From Burkholderiales bacterium (GTDB lineage: Bacteria > Pseudomonadota > Gammaproteobacteria > Burkholderiales > CAIKXV01): a DNA stretch of 6,607 bases. Each line of letters begins with the position of its first letter. Position 1 is the stretch's first letter. Shown piece by piece: positions 1 through 6,607 of the stretch. The notes under the pieces are model-generated. The model was not told where the DNA came from, did not search any database, and saw only the letters and a list, made by a program, of their open reading frames with translations. The translations under genes were made by a program, and so were the position numbers. The DNA is taken from positions 1 to 6,607 of the forward strand of contig JAIENF010000031.1 of NCBI GenBank assembly GCA_019751575.1, given 5' to 3'.

Positions 1-942
1 CGCTATGCACCGAACGCCAAGGATCTCGCCAGCCGCGACGTCGTCGCGCGTGCGATGGCCACCGAGATCAAGGAAGGCCGCGGCGCCGGTCCTGACGGCA
101 CCTACCTGCTGCTGAAGCTCGACCACCTCGGTGCCGAGACGATCAACTCCAAGCTGCCCGGCATCCGCGAGATCGCGCTGAAGTTCGCCAACGTCGACCC
201 GATCAAGGATCCGATCCCGGTCGTGCCGACCTGCCACTACATGATGGGTGGCATCCCGACCAACTACCACGGCCAGGTGGTGGTGCCGCGCGGCGGCAAT
301 CCCGAAGTGCCGGTGCCGGGCCTGTATGCGGCCGGCGAGGCGGCCTGCGTGTCGGTGCACGGCGCCAACCGCCTCGGCACCAATTCGCTGCTCGACCTGG
401 TGGTGTTCGGGAAGTCGGCCGGACAGCACATGGCCGACTACGCCCGTTCGAGCCGCAGCCAGCAGGACCTGCCGAAGGACGCCGGCGAGCTGACCGAGGC
501 CCGGCTGGCGCGGCTGGAAGGGCAGAAGGATGGCGAGAAGGTCTCGTCCGTGCTGCGCGACCTGCAGTTGACGATGCAGCTCGACTGCGGCGTGTTCCGC
601 TTCCCGGACAGCATGAAGTCGGGCGTCGCGAAGATGCGCGAAGTGGCGAAGCGCTCGCTGGTCACCGAGATCAAGGACAAGAGCAAGGTGTTCAACACCG
701 CGCGCGTCGAGGCCCTCGAGCTCGACAACCTGGTCGAGGTCGCGCTGTCGTCCCTGGTGTCGGCAGAGGCGCGCACCGAATCGCGCGGCGCGCACGACCG
801 CAGCGATTTCCCGGGCCGCGACGACGCAAACTGGATCAAGCACACCCTGTGGTTCAAGGAAGGCGACCGGCTCGAGTACAAGCCGGTGCACGACAAGCCG
901 CTGACGGTCGATTCGTTCGAACCCAAGGCACGGGTCTACTGA
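1..942 (+). CDS. sdhA: Succinate dehydrogenase flavoprotein subunit, C-terminal part (5' end outside window)
   Basis: Catalytic FAD subunit of membrane-bound complex II, oxidising succinate to fumarate on the cytoplasmic side. The frame is open from base 1 and gives 313 residues ending at TGA 940-942. By alignment from memory with the 588-residue E. coli SdhA, about 274 N-terminal residues are missing, including the FAD-binding Rossmann part and the covalent FAD histidine. Visible active-site residues, numbered in this fragment, are Arg12 in SRDVVAR (equivalent to the catalytic Arg286), His79 in CHYMMGG (His354), Glu113 in AAGEAAC (Glu388) and Arg124 in HGANRLG (Arg399). Their spacing matches E. 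coli to within one residue. The C-terminal domain keeps the RTESRGAH and DDANW signatures and ends EPKARVY. An ATG at 55 is internal and not a start. sdhB follows after 34 nt, and sdhC and sdhD are expected upstream. Identity is very secure. Confidence 0.98.
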   Translation, partial: RYAPNAKDLASRDVVARAMATEIKEGRGAGPDGTYLLLKLDHLGAETINSKLPGIREIALKFANVDPIKDPIPVVPTCHYMMGGIPTNYHGQVVVPRGGNPEVPVPGLYAAGEAACVSVHGANRLGTNSLLDLVVFGKSAGQHMADYARSSRSQQDLPKDAGELTEARLARLEGQKDGEKVSSVLRDLQLTMQLDCGVFRFPDSMKSGVAKMREVAKRSLVTEIKDKSKVFNTARVEALELDNLVEVALSSLVSAEARTESRGAHDRSDFPGRDDANWIKHTLWFKEGDRLEYKPVHDKPLTVDSFEPKARVY

Positions 943-976
943 TCTTCCAGGGCATGCAAGGACAAGGCACTGCACG

Positions 977-1672
977 ATGAAATTCTCAGTTTTCCGCTAC
1001 AACCCCGAAGTCGACGAAAAGCCGTACATGCAGAGCTACGACATCCCGCTCGAGCCGAGCGACCGGATGCTGCTCGACGCAATCGTCCGCATCAAGCAGC
1101 ACGACGATTCGCTGTCGCTGCGCCGGTCCTGCCGCGAGGGGGTCTGCGGCTCGGACGCGATGAACATCAACGGCAAGAACGGCCTGGCCTGCATCACGCC
1201 GCTCGATTCCCTGAAGGAGCCGGTGGTCCTCAAGCCGCTGCCCGGCCTGCCGGTGATCCGCGACCTGATCGTTGACATGTCGCAGTTCTTCAAGCAGTAC
1301 CACTCGGTGAAGCCGTACCTGATCAACGAGAACCAGCCCCCCGAGACCGAACGGCTGCAGTCGCCGGAAGAGCGCGAGGAACTCGACGGCCTGTACGAGT
1401 GCATCCTGTGCGCCTGCTGCTCGACCTCCTGCCCGTCGTTCTGGTGGAACCCCGACAAGTTCGTCGGTCCGGCCGGCCTGCTGCAGGCCTACCGGTTCCT
1501 GGCCGACAGCCGCGACGAGGCCACCTCCGAGCGCCTGGACAACCTCGAGGATCCGTACCGGCTGTTCCGCTGCCACACGATCATGAACTGCGTCGATGTC
1601 TGCCCGAAGGGCTTGAACCCGACGCGTGCGATCGGCAAGATCAAGCAGCTGATGGTCCGGAGGATGGTCTAG
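977..1672 (+). CDS. sdhB: Succinate dehydrogenase iron-sulfur subunit
   Basis: Electron-transfer subunit of complex II, carrying electrons from SdhA-bound FAD through three Fe-S centres to ubiquinone. It has 231 residues (E. coli 238). The N-terminal ferredoxin-like domain holds the [2Fe-2S] ligands Cys52, Cys57, Asp60 and Cys72 in SCREGVCGSD and GLAC; Asp in place of a fourth Cys is usual for this family. The C-terminal domain holds Cys142, Cys145 and Cys148 with Cys209 for [4Fe-4S], and Cys152, Cys199 and Cys205 for [3Fe-4S]. Quinone-site residues equivalent to E. coli Pro160, Trp164 and His207 are Pro153, Trp157 and His200. All ligands are intact. The ATG at 977 gives the family's usual N-terminus. 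A purine-rich stretch (AAGGACAAGG, 958-967) lies 9 nt or more upstream and can serve as ribosome-binding site. It lies 34 nt after sdhA and 2 nt before sdhE, so the three are presumably co-transcribed. Confidence 0.98.
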   Translation: MKFSVFRYNPEVDEKPYMQSYDIPLEPSDRMLLDAIVRIKQHDDSLSLRRSCREGVCGSDAMNINGKNGLACITPLDSLKEPVVLKPLPGLPVIRDLIVDMSQFFKQYHSVKPYLINENQPPETERLQSPEEREELDGLYECILCACCSTSCPSFWWNPDKFVGPAGLLQAYRFLADSRDEATSERLDNLEDPYRLFRCHTIMNCVDVCPKGLNPTRAIGKIKQLMVRRMV

Positions 1673-1674
1673 CC

Positions 1675-1929
1675 ATGGTCCAGACCGAGGTCGCCCGGAT
1701 TCAGGAAAATCGGTTACGCTGGCATTGCCGTCGAGGCCTCCTCGAGCTCGACCTCGTGTTGCAGCGGTTCATGGACAACCGCTATGCTTCGATGAAGGCG
1801 GCGGACGTCGAGTTGCTGAAGGAACTGCTCGACTACCCCGACCAGGACCTGTGGGACATGATCATCGGTCGGCTGCAGCCAGCCGACAAGCGGGTCACCC
1901 CGGTACTGGAAATGTTGCGCGCGGCCTGA
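1675..1929 (+). CDS. sdhE: Succinate dehydrogenase assembly factor SdhE (FAD assembly factor)
   Basis: Small cytoplasmic protein that promotes covalent attachment of FAD to SdhA (SdhE/YgfY, homologous to mitochondrial SDHAF2/Sdh5). It has 84 residues (E. coli 88). The diagnostic RGxxE motif is at Arg20-Gly21-Glu24 in CRRGLLELD. The rest follows the family pattern of a small helical bundle: the region around DNRYASM, then LLDYPDQDLWDMIIG, then a PAD motif near the C-terminus. The reading frame is open far upstream, to 1399 and beyond, but that part is a shadow of sdhB. The start at 1675 is chosen because it gives the family length and has a GGAGGA Shine-Dalgarno at 1659-1664 inside the end of sdhB, 10 nt away. 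The 2-nt gap after the sdhB stop suggests translational coupling. Codon use is less biased than in neighbours, with TTA at codon 14. The stop codon sits in the loop of a terminator-like hairpin. Confidence 0.95.
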   Translation: MVQTEVARIQENRLRWHCRRGLLELDLVLQRFMDNRYASMKAADVELLKELLDYPDQDLWDMIIGRLQPADKRVTPVLEMLRAA

Positions 1930-1941
1930 CCGCGCGTTTTT
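1918..1941 (+). terminator. Rho-independent terminator overlapping the sdhE stop
   Basis: A 7-bp perfect GC stem, CGCGCGG (1918-1924) with CCGCGCG (1930-1936), closes a 5-nt loop (1925-1929) and is followed directly by TTTTT (1937-1941). The TGA of sdhE (1927-1929) lies in the loop, so the 5' arm is coding sequence. This is a classical intrinsic terminator layout and would end the sdh transcript, making gltA at least partly a separate unit. Ribosomes finishing sdhE would cover the hairpin, so its efficiency may depend on translation. That last point is inference. Confidence 0.8.
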
Positions 1942-1946
1942 GTATT

Positions 1947-1996
1947 CGCGCGTGCCTGATTCCGCCGAGGGTGCCCCGGCGCAGCGGCAGCGCGCG
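1947..1996 (+). promoter_or_regulatory. Structured gltA leader (predicted stem-loop)
   Basis: The sdhE-gltA gap can fold into a two-part stem. The outer stem pairs 1947-1956 with 1986-1996 (10 bp with G1990 bulged), and the inner stem pairs 1963-1967 with 1977-1981 (5 bp). The fold ends 10 nt before the GGAG ribosome-binding site (2007-2010). If the terminator at 1918-1941 works, a gltA promoter should lie in or near 1940-2000. A TTGTAT at 1940-1945 could be a -35 element, but I see no good -10 at the right distance, so no promoter is called. In such GC-rich DNA the folding may be fortuitous. Confidence 0.35.
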
Positions 1997-2016
1997 ATCT
2001 TGATCTGGAGAACCTG

Positions 2017-3318
<1,302 letters not shown>

Positions 3319-3363
3319 TTTCCGGCGGCTGAGCCTGCCCGTCAACAGACAGGACGATTCCTG

Positions 3364-6201
3364 ATGATGCAAGAGATGTTCGGCAACTCCTACCTGTTCG
3401 GCTCGAATGCGCCGTTCATCGAGGAGCTCTACGATGCCTACCTGGCCGACCCCGCGTCGGTCGATGGCACCTGGCGGCAGTACTTCGACGCGCTCCAGCG
3501 CACGGGCAACGGCCCGGACGTCTCGCACGAGCAGGTGCGCGCGAAGTTCGCCGAGATGGCGAAGCGCAGTCCTTACCAGGCGGCCGCGTCCACCGGCATC
3601 AGCGCCGAGGCGGCGCTGAAGCAGGTGGCGGTGCTGCAGCTGATCGGGGCTTACCGGTTCCTCGGCGTGCGGCATGCCGAGATCGATCCGCTCAAGCGCC
3701 AGGAGAAGCCGTACATCCAGGAACTCGACCCGTCGTTCTACGGGCTGTCCGACGCGGACATGGAAACCGAGTTCAACACCGGGTCGCTGGTGGGGCCGCA
3801 GCGGGCGACGCTGCGGCAGATCCTCACCCATGTCCGCGAGACCTACTGCGGCTCCATCGGCTTCGAGTACATGTACATCTCGGACCCGGCGCAGAAGAAG
3901 TGGATCCAGCAGCGCTTCGAGAGCATCCACTCGAAGCCGTCCTACGACGCGGCCTTCAAGCAGAACATCCTCGAGCGGCTCACCGCCGCCGAGACGCTGG
4001 AAAAGTACCTGCACACGAAGTACGTCGGGCAGACCCGCTTCTCGCTCGAGGGTGGCGAGACGCTGATCCCGATGCTCGACATCCTGCTGCAGCGCGCCGG
4101 CGCGCAGGGCGTCAAGGAATCCGTGATCGGCATGGCCCACCGTGGCCGGCTGAACGTGCTGGTGAACACGCTCGGCAAGATGCCGAAGGACCTGTTCGCC
4201 GAGTTCGAGGGCAAGATCGACGAAGCCATCCTGTACGGCGACGTGATCTACCACGACGGGTTCTCGAGCGACATCACCACCCCGGGCGGCCCGATGCACC
4301 TGGCGCTTGCGTTCAACCCGTCCCACCTCGAGATCGTCAACCCGGTGGTCACCGGTTCGGTGCGTGCCCGGCAGCACCGGCGCGGCGACAAGCTCGGTCG
4401 TGAAGTGATGCCGATCCTGATCCACGGCGATGCCTCCTACGCGGGGCAGGGCGTGGTCATGGAGACGCTGAACCTGTCCCAGACCCGGGGTTTCGGCACC
4501 GGCGGGACGATGCACCTGATCATCAACAACCAGATCGGCTTCACCATCTCCGACCCGCGCGATTCGCGTTCGTCGCTGTACTGCAGCGACGTGTCGAAGA
4601 TGATCGAGGCGCCGATCTTCCACGTGAACGCCGACGATCCCGAGGCGGTCGCGCTGGTGGTCGAGGCGGCGCTCGACTTCCGGATGGAGTTCCGCAAGGA
4701 CGTGGTGGTCGACATGGTCTGCTACCGCAGGCCCGGCCACAACGAGCAGGACGAGCCGATGGTCACCCAGCCGCTGATGTACAAGGTGATCGGGAAGAAG
4801 TCCGGTGCGCGCAAGCTCTATGCGGACAAGCTCGCCGCCGAGGGGGTGATCACCGACAACGTCGCGAGCGAACTGATCAGCACCTACCGCACGGCGATGG
4901 ATGGTGGCTACCACACGAACAAGACGGTGCTCTCCAACTTCAAGCCCCCGTACGCGCCCAACTGGGATCAGTTCAGGGGCACGAAGTGGAACGAGAACGA
5001 CAACACCCAGATCCCGCTCGAGACCCTGAAGGAACTGGGCCGGCTGATCTCTAAGGTGCCGGACGACTTCAAGCTGCATCCGCGGGTGCAGAAGATCATG
5101 GAAGACCGCCGGCTGATGGCCGAAGGCAGCATCCCGCTCGACTGGGGGATGGCCGAGACGCTCGCCTATGCCTCCCTGCTGAAGGATGGATTCGCGATCC
5201 GCATGTCGGGCCAGGATGCCGGCCGCGGCACCTTCTTCCATCGGCATGCGGTGCTGCATGACCAGAACCGCGAACGCTGGGATTCCGGCACCTACATCCC
5301 GCTGCAGAACCTGTTCCCCGGGCAGCCCGACTTCACGGTGATCGACTCCCTGCTGTCGGAAGAGGCCGTGCTCGGCTTCGAGTACGGCTATTCGTCGACC
5401 GAGCCGAACGAGCTGGTGATCTGGGAAGCCCAGTATGGCGACTTCGTCAACGGCGCGCAGGTCGTCATCGACCAGTTCATCGCCTCCGGCGAGGTGAAGT
5501 GGGGCCGCATGTCCGGCCTGGTGATGATGCTGCCGCACGGTTACGAAGGCGCGGGCCCGGAACACTCGTCGGGCCGCATCGAGCGCTTCCTGCAGCTGTG
5601 CGCCGACTACAACATGCAGGTGTGCTACCCGGCCACGCCGGTGCAGATGTTCTACCTGCTGCGCCGCCAGATGATCCGGCCGTACCGCAAGCCGCTGATC
5701 ATCTTCACGCCGAAGAGCATCCTGCGCCACAAGGAATCGGTGTCGCAGCTCGAGGAGTTCGCGCTCGACAAGTTCCGCCCGGTCAACGGCGAGTGGGACG
5801 AGGACATCGATCCGGCCAAGGCGAAGCGCGTCGTGTTCTGCAGCGGCAAGGTGTTCTTCGACCTGCGCGCCGCGCGGCGCGAAGCCGGCGTGAAGGATGT
5901 CGCGCTGGTGCGCATCTCGCAGCTCTATCCGTTCCCGCACGACGAGTACAAGGAGCAGATCGACCTGTACCCGGCGGCGAAGGAGATCGTCTGGTGCCAG
6001 GAAGAGCCCCGCAACCAGGGTGCCTGGTACTGGGTGCAGCATTACCTGCGGCGTCCGATGCGCAAGGGCCAGAAGCTGTTCTATGCAGGCCGGGTATCAT
6101 CGGCCACCCCTGCGGTCGGCTACAAGAAACTGCACGCGATACAGCAGAAAGAGCTCGTCACGGCGGCGATCACGCTCGGCGGCGGCGAGACGAAGGAATA
6201 G
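3364..6201 (+). CDS. sucA: 2-oxoglutarate dehydrogenase E1 component (thiamine diphosphate-dependent)
   Basis: E1 of the 2-oxoglutarate dehydrogenase complex. It decarboxylates 2-oxoglutarate with thiamine diphosphate and transfers the succinyl group to the lipoyl arm of SucB. It has 945 residues (E. coli 933). The N-terminal E2-binding segment with NSYLFGSNAPFIEELYDAYL is at about 8-27. The dehydrogenase E1 domain covers about 200-530 and has GMAHRGRLNVLVN (His259, equivalent to E. coli His260), FNPSH (His321) and the ThDP/Mg motif HGDA (Asp356) to INNQ (Asn389). The transketolase-like pyrimidine-binding domain, about 590-790, has GRGTFFHRHAV, EYGYSSTEP and PHGYEGAGPEHSSGR. The C-terminal domain, about 800-935, has LYPFP and WCQEEPRNQGAWYW. 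Start 3364 is preferred over the adjacent ATG at 3367 because AGGA (3351-3354) lies 9 nt upstream. It is followed after 74 nt by sucB. The synonym odhA is common in Betaproteobacteria. Confidence 0.98.
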   Translation: MMQEMFGNSYLFGSNAPFIEELYDAYLADPASVDGTWRQYFDALQRTGNGPDVSHEQVRAKFAEMAKRSPYQAAASTGISAEAALKQVAVLQLIGAYRFLGVRHAEIDPLKRQEKPYIQELDPSFYGLSDADMETEFNTGSLVGPQRATLRQILTHVRETYCGSIGFEYMYISDPAQKKWIQQRFESIHSKPSYDAAFKQNILERLTAAETLEKYLHTKYVGQTRFSLEGGETLIPMLDILLQRAGAQGVKESVIGMAHRGRLNVLVNTLGKMPKDLFAEFEGKIDEAILYGDVIYHDGFSSDITTPGGPMHLALAFNPSHLEIVNPVVTGSVRARQHRRGDKLGREVMPILIHGDASYAGQGVVMETLNLSQTRGFGTGGTMHLIINNQIGFTISDPRDSRSSLYCSDVSKMIEAPIFHVNADDPEAVALVVEAALDFRMEFRKDVVVDMVCYRRPGHNEQDEPMVTQPLMYKVIGKKSGARKLYADKLAAEGVITDNVASELISTYRTAMDGGYHTNKTVLSNFKPPYAPNWDQFRGTKWNENDNTQIPLETLKELGRLISKVPDDFKLHPRVQKIMEDRRLMAEGSIPLDWGMAETLAYASLLKDGFAIRMSGQDAGRGTFFHRHAVLHDQNRERWDSGTYIPLQNLFPGQPDFTVIDSLLSEEAVLGFEYGYSSTEPNELVIWEAQYGDFVNGAQVVIDQFIASGEVKWGRMSGLVMMLPHGYEGAGPEHSSGRIERFLQLCADYNMQVCYPATPVQMFYLLRRQMIRPYRKPLIIFTPKSILRHKESVSQLEEFALDKFRPVNGEWDEDIDPAKAKRVVFCSGKVFFDLRAARREAGVKDVALVRISQLYPFPHDEYKEQIDLYPAAKEIVWCQEEPRNQGAWYWVQHYLRRPMRKGQKLFYAGRVSSATPAVGYKKLHAIQQKELVTAAITLGGGETKE

Positions 6202-6219
6202 TTCGAGAGAGGCTCCGGT

Positions 6220-6246
6220 CGCGGGTTCCGGTTGCCGGGGCCCGCG
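6220..6246 (+). other. Strong intergenic RNA hairpin between sucA and sucB
   Basis: Bases 6220-6231 pair with 6235-6246 in a continuous 12-bp stem closed by a 3-nt TTG loop. Ten pairs are G-C and two, 6226/6240 and 6227/6239, are U-G wobbles. A further U-G pair, 6219/6247, can extend it. It starts 18 nt after the sucA stop and ends 15 nt before the AAGGTG ribosome-binding site of sucB. No T-run follows, so simple intrinsic termination is unlikely. Possible roles are mRNA end protection or setting the sucA:sucB ratio, which is inference. Confidence 0.6.
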
Positions 6247-6275
6247 GGCGAAACACATCACAAGGTGAATCGATC

Positions 6276-6607
6276 ATGCTGGTGGAAGTCAAGGTACCGA
6301 TGCTGTCCGAGTCCGTCGCAGAGGCGACGCTGCTCTCGTGGCACAAGAAGCAGGGCGAGTTCGTCAAGCGCGACGAAAACCTGATCGACATCGAGACCGA
6401 CAAGGTCGTGCTCGAACTGCCCGCACCCGACTCCGGCGTGCTGGTCAGCATCGCCAAGGGCGATGGCGGCACGGTGGTGAGCCAGGAAGTGATCGCGACG
6501 ATCGATACCGCAGCGACCGCAGGGGCCGGGGCACCCGCAGCCGCGCCGGCACCGGCGGCGGCATCCGCCGCGGCGCCCGTGGCGGCAGCTGCAGCGGCAC
6601 CTGCCGC
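6276..6607 (+). CDS. sucB: 2-oxoglutarate dehydrogenase E2 (dihydrolipoyl succinyltransferase), N-terminal part
   Basis: Core subunit of the 2-oxoglutarate dehydrogenase complex, which receives the succinyl group on a lipoyl-lysine and passes it to CoA. The frame is open from ATG 6276 to the window end, giving 110 residues; the family is usually about 400, so the peripheral subunit-binding and catalytic domains lie beyond. Residues 1-77 form one lipoyl domain beginning MLVEVKVPMLSESVAEATL, with the lipoylated Lys43 in IETDKVVLE. The variant ETDKV with this N-terminus indicates a succinyltransferase and not the pyruvate dehydrogenase E2. From about residue 78 the sequence is an Ala/Pro-rich swinging-arm linker. 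AAGGTG at 6262-6267 lies 8 nt upstream of the start. It is presumably co-transcribed with sucA, and a lipoamide dehydrogenase gene is likely downstream. The synonym is odhB. Confidence 0.96.
   Translation, partial: MLVEVKVPMLSESVAEATLLSWHKKQGEFVKRDENLIDIETDKVVLELPAPDSGVLVSIAKGDGGTVVSQEVIATIDTAATAGAGAPAAAPAPAAASAAAPVAAAAAAPA

Noticed and set aside
248..926. Overlapping ORFs in other frames within sdhA (248-493 plus, 438-926 minus).
   Set aside because: They overlap a fully conserved gene, have Arg/Ser/Ala-rich composition typical of GC-rich shadow frames, and match no family I recognise.
954..980. An 8-codon ORF (MQGQGTAR) whose TGA overlaps the sdhB ATG as ATGA.
   Set aside because: It has no ribosome-binding site at a usable distance, and very short overlapping ORFs are expected by chance. 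The sdhB start has its own purine-rich upstream sequence. It could only matter if conserved in relatives.
1399..1674. Upstream in-frame extension of sdhE to an ATG at 1399.
   Set aside because: The extension lies wholly within sdhB in another frame, has shadow-type composition, and would more than double the normal length of SdhE. The ATG at 1675 has a good Shine-Dalgarno and fits the family.
6513..6607. GCG/GCA-rich, repeat-like sequence at the window end.
   Set aside because: It encodes the Ala/Pro-rich flexible linker that follows the lipoyl domain in E2 proteins, so it is expected protein low complexity and not a DNA repeat element.

Overview
The window is a stretch of a core TCA-cycle locus from a GC-rich proteobacterium. 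All genes are on the + strand in the order sdhA (3' part), sdhB, sdhE, gltA, sucA, sucB (5' part). This order, together with the SucA N-terminus and the SdhA C-terminus, looks most like Betaproteobacteria (Burkholderiales or relatives). That assignment rests on remembered family sequences and not on a search. Third codon positions are strongly G/C throughout. I see no mobile elements, tRNA or rRNA genes, CRISPR arrays or signs of recent transfer.

Layout. 1-942 is the C-terminal half of the succinate dehydrogenase flavoprotein. 977-1672 is the complete iron-sulfur subunit. 1675-1929 is the small FAD assembly factor SdhE, which begins 2 nt after sdhB. A GC-rich hairpin followed by five T residues (1918-1941) overlaps the sdhE stop codon and probably ends the sdh transcript. 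1942-2016 is a structured leader ahead of gltA. 2017-3318 is hexameric-type citrate synthase. 3364-6201 is 2-oxoglutarate dehydrogenase E1. 6202-6275 is a short gap holding a 12-bp hairpin. 6276-6607 is the lipoyl domain and the start of the Ala/Pro linker of the E2 succinyltransferase, cut by the window edge. No gap between genes exceeds 90 nt.

How the genes work together. Citrate synthase feeds carbon into the cycle. SucA and SucB, with a lipoamide dehydrogenase presumably encoded downstream, convert 2-oxoglutarate to succinyl-CoA. SdhA and SdhB oxidise succinate and pass electrons to quinone, and SdhE helps attach FAD to SdhA. The catalytic and cofactor residues I checked are intact.

I did not find a previously undescribed system. 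The points worth a second look are at the RNA level: the terminator wrapped around the sdhE stop with possible competing folds from four CGCGCG copies, and the sucA-sucB hairpin. There is also one substitution in the predicted NADH allosteric site of citrate synthase. A very long antisense ORF (1714-6042) is explained by codon bias and is rejected.
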